From contig JAKUTR010000011.1 in the NCBI GenBank assembly GCA_022448725.1, forward strand, positions 1 to 64,000: a stretch of DNA of 64,000 nt, written 5' to 3'. Shown here one piece after another: positions 1 to 7,941 of this stretch; the stretch's first letter is position 1; each line of letters opens with the position of its first letter. Origin of the DNA: SAR202 cluster bacterium. GTDB taxonomy: Bacteria > Chloroflexota > Dehalococcoidia > Lucifugimonadales > VXLM01. The translations under genes were made by a program, and so were the position numbers. The notes below the pieces were generated by a model. That model was not told the origin of the DNA. It saw only the letters and a program-made list of their open reading frames with translations, and searched no databases.

Positions 1-167
1 CTGGTTTGTCCTGAGGAGTCAGTCGAAAACGACATAAAAACGGACAACTGTCTCTCTGCGTCAGAGCCACAGTCAGGGCAGGGCGCCGGCTCGTCTATTT
101 GACTGAATTGCCTAAGTTTCTCAAAGCTGTTCCGGCATGTATTACAAATGAATTCGTAAAGAGGCAT
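1..167 (-). CDS. FmdB-family zinc-ribbon protein (partial, 3' end outside window)
   Basis: The minus strand encodes an ATG at 167 followed by 55 open codons that run off the window edge. The protein begins MPLYEFICNTC and carries a second Cys pair in PCPDCGS, giving the CxxC...CxxC zinc ribbon of the small FmdB/CxxC_CxxSSSS regulatory-protein family, which are usually 60-110 residues. The spacing (Cys at about residues 9/12 and 31/34) and the MPxYEF start are typical. A GAGGG Shine-Dalgarno-like run lies just upstream of the ATG. The function of the family is poorly known (a link to amide-inducible amidase regulation gave it its name). Only the N-terminal half is visible, so the C-terminal low-complexity tail cannot be checked. 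Confidence 0.85.
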   Translation of the reverse strand, partial: MPLYEFICNTCRNSFEKLRQFSQIDEPAPCPDCGSDAERQLSVFMSFSTDSSGQT

Positions 168-195
168 CGGTTTCCCTCACAGTTTCACTACCTCC

Positions 196-225
196 ATTCT
201 ATGGGCCTCTAAAGCAACGGGTCAA
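196..225 (-). promoter_or_regulatory. Sigma70-type promoter for the FmdB-like gene
   Basis: On the minus strand TTGACC (225-220) and TAGAAT (201-196) are separated by 18 bp. This places transcription start about 25 bases before the ATG at 167, with a GAGGG ribosome site in the leader. Hexamers match the consensus at 5/6 and 5/6; there is no experimental support. Confidence 0.45.
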
Positions 226-284
226 GGAGCCAATGGACCTCCGTGCTACGATAGGGCCAAACTGCGGAATAGGGAGAATTCCTA

Positions 285-1157
285 ATGCCTCGTGTAATCG
301 TCCTTGGCTCCGGTACGCCGTTCCCAGACACGCGCCGTTGGGGCTCCTCGTTTCTCGTGCAGATCGGAGGCGAGTGGTTGATGTTCGATTGTGGGCCGGC
401 AACCACATACAAAATGTATCAAGCGGGATTCAAGGCAACCGAGGTTGATCACCTCTTTTTTACCCACCACCACTCAGACCATGACGCTGATTATCCGTGT
501 TTCCTGCTAACTCGGTTTGACATGTCCATCGGGAAAGAAAACGAGCTGAAAGTCTATGGTCCCGAGCTAACAGAACAACTCACTGAAAGAATCATGGGTA
601 AGGATACCGGAGCTTATTGGCACGACATCGTTGCACGGACCAATCACCCCCTAAGTCTGTACGCCTACGAGTCCCGTGGGGGCACACCTCCTCGAAAACC
701 TCCGAAGATCCACGCTCGAGATGTTACGCCTGGTACAGTCGCGACCGGTAAGCACTGGGAAATTTCCTCAGCACGAGTAGAGCACGTGCAGCCCTACTTA
801 GACTCCCTCGCGTATCGTATCGACAGTGACGAGGGTTCAATTGTCTTCTCGGGGGACACAAGGCCATGTCAAGCCCTTACAGAACTCGCCAGTGGGGTAG
901 ACCTGCTCGTGATGGAATGTATTCGTCTCCACGATGATATGGCTGACCCCGAGTCGGCGCCAGGCAAGTATGAGACGAGTACAATTGGCGCAGGCCAAAC
1001 AGCGGCAGATGCGAGTGTAAAGAAGATGCTGCTGGTACACCAAAATCATAATCTCGACCAGCCCGAGCAACACACTAAAGCTATCCGGGAGGTTGGAAGC
1101 CGATACTCCGGCACTACTATTTGGGCTGATGAGCTGATGGAAGTTCCATGGGGATAG
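285..1157 (+). CDS. Metallo-beta-lactamase-fold hydrolase, RNase Z-like
   Basis: A 290-residue cytoplasmic protein of the metallo-beta-lactamase superfamily. The N-terminus has the strand-loop LGSGTPFP typical of the RNase Z/arylsulfatase-like branch, and residues 61-67 form the zinc-binding motif HHHSDHD. Later candidate ligands are the Asp in FSGDTRP and the His cluster in VHQNHN near residue 265. The ORF starts at ATG 285 with GGGAG eight bases upstream. Family members cleave phosphodiester, ester or lactone bonds in a binuclear zinc site; the substrate here cannot be told. A tRNA 3'-processing role is possible, but the flexible exosite arm of true RNase Z is not obvious. It stands alone between divergent and co-directional neighbours, so context does not help. 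Confidence 0.8.
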   Translation: MPRVIVLGSGTPFPDTRRWGSSFLVQIGGEWLMFDCGPATTYKMYQAGFKATEVDHLFFTHHHSDHDADYPCFLLTRFDMSIGKENELKVYGPELTEQLTERIMGKDTGAYWHDIVARTNHPLSLYAYESRGGTPPRKPPKIHARDVTPGTVATGKHWEISSARVEHVQPYLDSLAYRIDSDEGSIVFSGDTRPCQALTELASGVDLLVMECIRLHDDMADPESAPGKYETSTIGAGQTAADASVKKMLLVHQNHNLDQPEQHTKAIREVGSRYSGTTIWADELMEVPWG

Positions 1158-1244
1158 CTAGTGGTCACCCTGTCGAGTTGGACCAGAGATCGCTAAAGTA
1201 ATAGGCTTGTTAGACTATCAAGCTCGCAAATTTAGGAGGCCTCT

Positions 1245-2399
1245 ATGACTGACAAACCTGTATACCGCGTGGGATTAATCGGCGGAGGTAGACAAGGGAC
1301 TCATCATGCGCGTGGTTATCAGCTGCACCCAAGAACTGAGGTTGTCGCGGTAGCCGATACTGACTCCGAGAATAGAGAACTGTTTATGGAACGGTTCGGG
1401 GTGCCTGGCTACGAAACCTACACGGAAATGCTAGCAAACGAGGATATCGATATCTCTGCACCAAACCTGCCCGTGAAGGCAAATCCTGGAGCAGTTATAG
1501 CCTCGGCCGAATCTGGCGTTAAGGGAGTCTTTAGCGAGAAACCATTGGCCGGGAGTCTTGCAGACGCAGACTTGATGGTAGAAGCGTGCGCATCACGTGG
1601 TATCCCCTTCGCTGCAGGTTTGGTTGTCTCAAGCCACCCGGACTACGTTAAAGCGTACAAAATCGCGGCCGAAGGTGGCATCGGACAGGTCATTCGTATC
1701 AACCTTTATGAGGATAATAAACAAGTCGGCACTCATGGGCTGAACCTTGCCAGAAAATTCGCCAACAAAGCCGGCGTAGACTTCGTGACAGGTTTCGTAT
1801 CGAACGACCCGCATGGAGAATATGAAGAGGATTACGGCCAGGGCGAACGTTGGTACGGGGGGTTAGGGGGACATATCCGGTTCACCAATGGTGTTGAATG
1901 CTTCAGCAGTTATACTGGCCCAGATTATCTTGGGCTCGAGGTAGTGGGCACTCATGGCGTTATCCGTAACATCCACAACACTGGCGTTGGGTTACGGATG
2001 TTTAGGACTGATAACCCAAAGGACAACCCCGAACTCCTCGAGGTTGAGGGTACGTTCCTCCCTGCCACTCCCAGCCCCCGCGAGCGAGACGAAGAAGGTT
2101 GGCGGAAGCCGAGCCAGGTAATGATGGCCACTATAACCGCTGTAGCTGAGGCCATCGACACTGGCGACCCACTTGAAGTAACCACAGGCGATGACCTTCG
2201 CCACTCCCTCGAAATAGCGATCGCAATCCGTGAATCCGCCCGCCAAGACGGGAAAGCGGTCCGACTCCCTATTCAGGACCGCGGGATCATGATGTATCCG
2301 GAAGTATGGAGATGGCACTACAAGAAAGAGGTCTACGGGGAAGAATGGTACCGAGAACAGATGACGGAACACGTAAAGCCTGGCGAAAAATATGGTTGA
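1245..2399 (+). CDS. Gfo/Idh/MocA-family NAD(P)-dependent oxidoreductase
   Basis: A 384-residue protein. The Rossmann dinucleotide motif GGGRQG is at residues 13-18 and the catalytic EKP lysine motif at 98-100 (context FSEKPL), so the active site looks intact. Such enzymes oxidise or reduce hydroxyls of sugars, inositols and related polyols. ATG 1245 is preceded by a strong AGGAGG site. The C-terminal tail, rich in Trp and Tyr (EVWRWHYKKE), is shared in style with the paralog at 55197-56339; the two are clearly related over the N-terminal half (same FGVPGY, ILPVK/NLPVK and SEKP blocks), which suggests a lineage-specific expansion. The substrate is unknown. Confidence 0.9.
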   Translation: MTDKPVYRVGLIGGGRQGTHHARGYQLHPRTEVVAVADTDSENRELFMERFGVPGYETYTEMLANEDIDISAPNLPVKANPGAVIASAESGVKGVFSEKPLAGSLADADLMVEACASRGIPFAAGLVVSSHPDYVKAYKIAAEGGIGQVIRINLYEDNKQVGTHGLNLARKFANKAGVDFVTGFVSNDPHGEYEEDYGQGERWYGGLGGHIRFTNGVECFSSYTGPDYLGLEVVGTHGVIRNIHNTGVGLRMFRTDNPKDNPELLEVEGTFLPATPSPRERDEEGWRKPSQVMMATITAVAEAIDTGDPLEVTTGDDLRHSLEIAIAIRESARQDGKAVRLPIQDRGIMMYPEVWRWHYKKEVYGEEWYREQMTEHVKPGEKYG

Positions 2400-2544
2400 G
2401 GCGCATTTCATCGTTGGCAACATGCCCGTCAATTTAGTCCCTCGTGTTCAGCCAACGATCACGCACCGAACGATAGGGATTAATTTGCCCAGGTGTACTT
2501 AATCGCTCCATTCTAGTACCCGGGTCCCTGGGAGGGGCAAATTT

Positions 2545-3579
2545 ATGCTTACCCAAACAGTTGGAAATCGAACTTACGACTACTTCAGCAATGTCGGGGT
2601 CCGAGACACTGGCCTAACCGTCGGGGTTGCTGTGGGTAATACCAACTCTGTCTACATCCTCGCGCGCCAGCATGAACAGATCGCAGATGTGTCATGGGAC
2701 AAAACTGCTGTCCATGCAAAGGTCAACAAGTACTTCATCGGCACGACAGCAGGTGATGAAGAGCGCGACCTTGAGTTTGGGGGCTACGGCAGCGAGCCGG
2801 GGAGCCTTATATGGCCTGCGGGAATTGCTCTTGATCGCGAGGAGAACGTGTACGTGACGGATGAGTGGATGAATCGTATATCTGTGTTCACTAGCACCGG
2901 AGAGTTGTTGACAGTATGGGGCTCTGAAGGCGTCAGTAACGGTCAGTTCAACCGCCCTGCTGGGATTGCCATCGATGCCGATGAAAATGTCTATGTGGTT
3001 GACAGCCTTAACCACCGCGTCCAAAAGCTTACTAAAGATGGCGAATACCTCAGCCAGTTTGGAGAGCATGGTCGTCAGGTAGGGCAGTTTGACTCACCGT
3101 GGGGGATTGCGGTCGATAAGAACAGCTTTATCTACGTAGCAGATCACAAAAACCACAGGGTCCAAAAATTGGACCCTGATGGCCTGTATGTGACCTCATT
3201 CGGTAGTTACGGGACAGGTGACCAAGAGCTCAATAGGCCATCCGATGTAGCTATAGACCCAGAGGGCGACATTTACATCTGTGACTGGGCCAATAACAGG
3301 GTACAAATCTACGAACAAGAAGGCGAGTTCATCGCTAGCCTTATTGGGGACGCCCAAATACCTTCAAAATGGAACCAGCAGGCTATCAACTCCAATATTG
3401 ACGTGATCAAGGCCCGGAGGCGTGTGGCTAGTCTTGAGCCGGAGTGGCGTCTGGCTTTCCCCGTTTCAGTAGAATTCGATGAGGCTAATAGCCGTATTAT
3501 TATCGCGGACTCTCAACGATGGCGAGTCCAGATCTATAACAAGATTCTGGACTACATCGAGCCACAGGCGAACCTCTAA
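2545..3579 (+). CDS. NHL-repeat beta-propeller protein
   Basis: A 344-residue protein made mostly of NHL repeats. From about residue 85 to 265 four units recur with the pattern P-x-G-I/D-A-x-D...-Y-V-x-D...N-H-R-V-Q-K/I (for example NHRVQKL twice and NNRVQIY). These fold as blades of a six-bladed propeller that usually binds peptides, sugars or RNA, or acts as a lyase scaffold. No signal peptide is evident. The start is ATG 2545 with GGGAGGGG upstream. It follows the Gfo/Idh gene by 145 bp. A second NHL protein lies at 54221-55114, also beside a Gfo/Idh gene, so the pairing recurs. The biochemical role is unknown. Confidence 0.85.
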   Translation: MLTQTVGNRTYDYFSNVGVRDTGLTVGVAVGNTNSVYILARQHEQIADVSWDKTAVHAKVNKYFIGTTAGDEERDLEFGGYGSEPGSLIWPAGIALDREENVYVTDEWMNRISVFTSTGELLTVWGSEGVSNGQFNRPAGIAIDADENVYVVDSLNHRVQKLTKDGEYLSQFGEHGRQVGQFDSPWGIAVDKNSFIYVADHKNHRVQKLDPDGLYVTSFGSYGTGDQELNRPSDVAIDPEGDIYICDWANNRVQIYEQEGEFIASLIGDAQIPSKWNQQAINSNIDVIKARRRVASLEPEWRLAFPVSVEFDEANSRIIIADSQRWRVQIYNKILDYIEPQANL

Positions 3580-3609
3580 TCTGTCCACCGCCCACCATCC
3601 GATTTTTGC

Positions 3610-4806
3610 CTACGCAGTAACGACTCTCATCTGTTTCAGGCCTGCCGCGGAGATCAAGAAAAGGACGGCGAAGAACGTAAATGCGGGCGTATAACTGCCT
3701 ACTACATCGAAAGAAAATCCAGCTATCACTGGTCCAAGGCTAAAAGGCACGACCGTAGCCAATGTCAATATCCCAAGTATGCTTCCAATGTGTCTAAGCC
3801 CAAAACTTTCGCGGACAAGCAAAGGGAAGAGCGCACCATGAGCTCCCATACCGATCCCAAATACCGGTAATCCAATCCATGCCACAACCGGAGACACTAC
3901 AAGCAATATAGCTCCAGTGCACTGGAGGACGAGAGTGATCATCATAGCCCGTTTGGCTGTGATCCTTTCAGCCATGTACCCGAACGCGGGCTTCGACAAG
4001 AGTCCCATTGCTGCCATAACCGTCACGGTGATTGCCGCTAATGTGGGGGAGGCACCGAGATTACCAAAGTGCGGTATTAGGGCGGGCAACACCCCCAAGT
4101 GTGCGAAGGAGCCCAGGAGCATTGTTCCCATGATCGCATAGAAGCTCTTTGTATGGAGTGCTTCGCCCACAGTAAGGCCCGACGACGCGGCTTGATCTTC
4201 ATCAAGGTCCTCTGTGCCGGAACGTGAGGGGCCTTCTCGCACGAAGATCACCGCAGCCACTGCCAATATGATTCCTGCCAGCCCTACAAGCGCGTATGCT
4301 GTGCGCCAAGAATCGGCTGCCACTATCCATCTCACCAAAAGCGGGATAGTAATTCCCCCTACGTTGATCCCTGCAACTGCTAATCCCATGATTCGGCCTT
4401 GGGTTGATCCAAACCATACTGGTATCAACCTCCCCGCTGGTATCGCGCTGACTCCTGACATAGCTAAAAACTGCAAAAAACTGAGCGCGTACCAATGCCA
4501 TAGTTCTAGCATTAATGGACGAAGTACAAAGCTGAGCCCGAGTAACAGCAGCGAACAAGTCATCACAGGGCGCGATCCGTAGCGATCAACCAGTCTTCCA
4601 ACTAGGGGAGAAGCGAGACTCCCAACTGCTGCAAATGAGAGCGAGGCGGATATTGCAGTCCGTTGCCACCCAAACTCTGTTTCCAGGGGGTCAATAAACA
4701 GACCAAACGAGTAGACACTGGATCCGACGTTAAGGCCATTCCCAAAAAATAGTACAGCAAACACAAGCCACCGGCGGTGCAGCTGCGGTACCCCCGTAGG
4801 CAGCAT
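3610..4806 (-). CDS. MFS transporter (monocarboxylate-transporter-like)
   Basis: A 398-residue integral membrane protein with about 12 hydrophobic segments and a charged central loop around residues 195-215 rich in Glu/Asp. The loop between helices 2 and 3 carries the MFS signature in the form GRLVDRYGSRP (near residue 65). The N-terminal segment (FGLFIDPLETEFGW) resembles the oxalate/formate and monocarboxylate transporter branch, so the cargo may be an organic acid; that is inference. It starts at ATG 4806, three bases after the stop of the upstream hydrolase gene, so the two are probably co-transcribed. Confidence 0.85.
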   Translation of the reverse strand: MLPTGVPQLHRRWLVFAVLFFGNGLNVGSSVYSFGLFIDPLETEFGWQRTAISASLSFAAVGSLASPLVGRLVDRYGSRPVMTCSLLLLGLSFVLRPLMLELWHWYALSFLQFLAMSGVSAIPAGRLIPVWFGSTQGRIMGLAVAGINVGGITIPLLVRWIVAADSWRTAYALVGLAGIILAVAAVIFVREGPSRSGTEDLDEDQAASSGLTVGEALHTKSFYAIMGTMLLGSFAHLGVLPALIPHFGNLGASPTLAAITVTVMAAMGLLSKPAFGYMAERITAKRAMMITLVLQCTGAILLVVSPVVAWIGLPVFGIGMGAHGALFPLLVRESFGLRHIGSILGILTLATVVPFSLGPVIAGFSFDVVGSYTPAFTFFAVLFLISAAGLKQMRVVTA

Positions 4807-4809
4807 TAA

Positions 4810-6867
4810 CTACTCCGGACGGATCGCCTTGACCGAACCGAGCACCGGAAGGAAGACGTCTTTGTAGTAAAGGTCGTAATTCTCAGGATTTACGGTGAGG
4901 ATCACTAGATACATGACCCCCCTGTCGTCGTGGGAAATCGCGGCGTCAACTGGTTGTCCCTGAACTATCATCTGGTAGATATCCCACCCCAAGCCTGCGA
5001 CTTTAAGGGTATGCGCCGGTTCAGGCAATTGATCTAATCCGAGTTGGGCAGCGAAATCTGCAGTTACTTCGCCGGCCAATGTAGTAGGGAATAACTGCTG
5101 CACGATTGCCTCTAACCCCAGCTTGGTCTTGCTATACACTCCCGGCCCAAGCCGCACCCATTCCTCAGGCACTACCCCGGAGATACTAATCGTTTGGTCC
5201 TGAAAGGGTATCGCGTCCTTGAAAGGGATAAGGCTAAGATCTTCTGTTACCGGTATCACGAACCGGGGACCTGCCAGTTGATTAACGCAGCTATCATCAG
5301 GCACCGCGTTGGGCTTGGCCAGAAAAGCTATAGCTACTGATACGTTGCAGGCGCCTCCTGCAAATACCACTCCGTGCCCGTTACCTGGGAATTCTATGAG
5401 ATGACTATTTGAAAGGGAGCGCTGTACCTTGCGCCCCCAACTTGGTGGTGTGACTGGATCATATTGCCCAGCAAGAATTAGTGTAGGGATACCAGACGAT
5501 ACAGGTTGGTTTTCACTAGGATCCGATGGCGGAACGTTCCATGCAGCGCAGAAGTCGAAAGGTGCGGTAACGTCTATATATGGCCGGAGTCGAGGAATTT
5601 TGTTCACAGCGCCCACAGCCTCTTCGGCCGTCGTAAATGGAATCTCATCTGCGCACTGCACCGACATAAACATACCTCGACTGAGGAAGTCCATCTGTCC
5701 AATGACTACACCTGCGATAAAGTCGAAATGTCTTAGGTTGCCCTCACCAGCTTGGTAGATCATTTCAGGTACCAGAGGAATGATCTCAGTGATATAGAGA
5801 GCCTCGATCACCGTCTCAAGGAACCGTTCACCATTCACAAGTACCTTGTGTTCTGTACTTTTGAGTTGGGAGAACACCGTTGTGGGCACAGGCTCCTTGT
5901 CTAAAAGTTCAAGGACATCAAAAAGCTTCTGTTCAAGATCAGGGAAAGCAGTGTCACAGCGCGCATCCTCAGCACAACTGGCAAACAATTCTTCAAGGGC
6001 TCGGTCTACATTGTTGACAGCCTCTGAGTATATAGCCACTTCCAGCGGGTATGCTGAGTCAAGTATGGCGCTGCGGATGCCTGCAGGGTGATCTCGCATC
6101 GTTGTGAGAGCAAGCTTTGTTCCATAAGAAACCCCTAGGAGGTTCCATTCTTGAATCCCTAATTGTTCTCGTAGATCTGCTATGTCGGCTGCATTCTCAG
6201 CTCCGTTATAAGCATCCAGGTTCACACCTTCCATAACCAACCGTTCTTTACATTCGGTCAGTGCCTCTAGGTGCAGGGAGGTGAGATCCTCCCCCCTGAT
6301 ATCAGTCGCGAGGTTGTTAAGGACAACCTGGTTATCCTCTGGACAGGCAAGCGATGGCTCTGAAAGCCCTGTCCCTCGCTGATCAAAGACGATCACATCT
6401 CGCTCCTGAAGAAGAGGGAGCAGTACTTCCCCCATTAGAAATGGCACAACCTCAACCGCATGGCTACCAGGTCCTCCAGACAGATAAAGGATTGGGTCGG
6501 GAGCGGGGTCTGAAGCTATGCTTCGGATAACAACCGTGTAAAGCTTAAGAGTGGTATTGCTCGGGCTTCGCCTGGACTCTGGCACAACGAGATGACCGCA
6601 CTGAACCACGACGCCGGGCAACTCGGGCAACTGGCATATTACGGGCTCAAAGCGTGCCTCTGGTGGGGCAGAGGGCGGAACCGGAGTGCTGGTGGGCATA
6701 GCAGTCGGAGTGGGGGTCGCCTGAGGCTTAGGAGTAGGAGTCAAGACCACTGGATCAGGCAAATCATCAAGTGGCATCATCGAAGGTCGGACTGTTTGAT
6801 CCCCACATCCAACTATAGCTACAGCCGCAGCAGTGATGCCCGCCCACCATCGGAGATTCCTAAGCAC
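4810..6867 (-). CDS. Secreted lipoprotein alpha/beta-hydrolase with TAP-like C-terminal domain
   Basis: A 685-residue predicted lipoprotein. A hydrophobic signal segment ends in the lipobox AIVGC with Cys21, followed by a Pro/Thr-rich linker (about residues 35-70). The alpha/beta-hydrolase core has an oxyanion-type SGGPGS motif near 130, the nucleophile elbow GVSYGT with Ser247, the acid in GQYDP (Asp470) and the His in GNGHG (His498). The layout matches the prolyl/tripeptidyl aminopeptidase branch (SlpD/E, TAP-like domain), which cleaves short peptides outside the membrane. About 160 extra C-terminal residues (from about 525) form a domain I do not recognise. The start is GTG 6867 without a clear ribosome site. 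It is followed three bases later by the MFS gene, consistent with hydrolysis and uptake. Confidence 0.85.
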   Translation of the reverse strand: MLRNLRWWAGITAAAVAIVGCGDQTVRPSMMPLDDLPDPVVLTPTPKPQATPTPTAMPTSTPVPPSAPPEARFEPVICQLPELPGVVVQCGHLVVPESRRSPSNTTLKLYTVVIRSIASDPAPDPILYLSGGPGSHAVEVVPFLMGEVLLPLLQERDVIVFDQRGTGLSEPSLACPEDNQVVLNNLATDIRGEDLTSLHLEALTECKERLVMEGVNLDAYNGAENAADIADLREQLGIQEWNLLGVSYGTKLALTTMRDHPAGIRSAILDSAYPLEVAIYSEAVNNVDRALEELFASCAEDARCDTAFPDLEQKLFDVLELLDKEPVPTTVFSQLKSTEHKVLVNGERFLETVIEALYITEIIPLVPEMIYQAGEGNLRHFDFIAGVVIGQMDFLSRGMFMSVQCADEIPFTTAEEAVGAVNKIPRLRPYIDVTAPFDFCAAWNVPPSDPSENQPVSSGIPTLILAGQYDPVTPPSWGRKVQRSLSNSHLIEFPGNGHGVVFAGGACNVSVAIAFLAKPNAVPDDSCVNQLAGPRFVIPVTEDLSLIPFKDAIPFQDQTISISGVVPEEWVRLGPGVYSKTKLGLEAIVQQLFPTTLAGEVTADFAAQLGLDQLPEPAHTLKVAGLGWDIYQMIVQGQPVDAAISHDDRGVMYLVILTVNPENYDLYYKDVFLPVLGSVKAIRPE

Positions 6868-6918
6868 GGACAGTATTTCTTAACCACATGCAACCCTCAT
6901 GGATCATAATGCCCGCTG

Positions 6919-7920
6919 CTAACATGCCTCTTGCTCCCTTAAAAATGTGACTGCTTCCGTCATTGTCGGCATTGGCTCAACGTCACCACGCGTCATACAC
7001 ACAATCGCTCCGCACGCATTAGCTACGCGCATAGACGCAGCCACCAAACTGGCACGTTCACTTCGGTCAATCAGAAGAAAATCCGTCAACCTATGCTCCT
7101 GTAGCACCAGTCCAAGGAATCCTGCGATAAAAGCATCTCCAGCCCCTACAGGATCAAGTACTTCGATTTCATACCCTGGCTGATGGACAGTATTCTCTCC
7201 GTCAAATGCTAGCGCCCCTTCCGATCCCATCGTCACGATCACCAGGGCCTGGTTAATCTCTTGGAAGTAGTGAGCGTACTCTATCGCTGTCCAGCCGAAC
7301 TTCCAGACGGTCTCCGCTTCATCATGGCCAACCTTAAAAACCGTCGAGTATGGGATGATCCTATCAAAAATAGCACTCGCTTCTCCTGGGGTCCAGATCG
7401 CTTCCCTATAGTTACCATCAAAGCTAACGGGGATATGCTTTTTCTCGGCATAGTTAAGCGCATCAAAGGTTGTTTTTCGTGTGGTGCAACTAAGAGCAGG
7501 CGTGATCCCTGTTATATGAAGAACGTCCGCATCTGTGAGATGGGGCTCTATTTCCTCAAAGGTCAGATGACTCGCGGCACTGCCTTTCCGACGGTAAGTC
7601 TTTGAAATCTGGCCTCTTCCAAAGTTGGACATGTAGCAGATTCCCGTGTGGGTGTTTTCTAATTTCGGGGCGGCTACCATGGTCCTGCCACGTAGCGATT
7701 CCAAAACCATCTCGCCTTCTTTGTCGTCACCAACACGGCTAATCCAAACGGTCTGTACGCCATTTATGCCAAGACGCTCAATATCAAGAACGACATTTGA
7801 CTCGGTGCCTGCACAATAGACCTCATACTCCCTCATATCGCTGCGCGACTCATCGTACGGACCGATGTACCGTGGGTTATAGGTCACCATTGTTTCGCCA
7901 AAGGTCACGAATTTTCGCAT
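6919..7920 (-). CDS. PfkB-family sugar kinase, KDG-kinase-like
   Basis: A 333-residue ribokinase-fold enzyme. The N-terminal FGETMV start, the substrate-binding AGTESNVV (residues 37-44) and the C-terminal DPVGAGDAF (256-264, catalytic Asp262) are diagnostic of PfkB carbohydrate kinases. The overall pattern (GETM, N-terminal GG replaced by AG, SFDGNYRE, TMGSEGA) is nearest in style to 2-dehydro-3-deoxygluconokinase, which phosphorylates KDG to KDPG in uronate and Entner-Doudoroff-like catabolism. That substrate is inference. It lies 21 bp after the antiporter gene and 51 bp before the hydrolase gene in a four-gene leftward run. Confidence 0.85.
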   Translation of the reverse strand: MRKFVTFGETMVTYNPRYIGPYDESRSDMREYEVYCAGTESNVVLDIERLGINGVQTVWISRVGDDKEGEMVLESLRGRTMVAAPKLENTHTGICYMSNFGRGQISKTYRRKGSAASHLTFEEIEPHLTDADVLHITGITPALSCTTRKTTFDALNYAEKKHIPVSFDGNYREAIWTPGEASAIFDRIIPYSTVFKVGHDEAETVWKFGWTAIEYAHYFQEINQALVIVTMGSEGALAFDGENTVHQPGYEIEVLDPVGAGDAFIAGFLGLVLQEHRLTDFLLIDRSERASLVAASMRVANACGAIVCMTRGDVEPMPTMTEAVTFLREQEAC

Positions 7921-7941
7921 TATTTGCTTATAGTGAATATG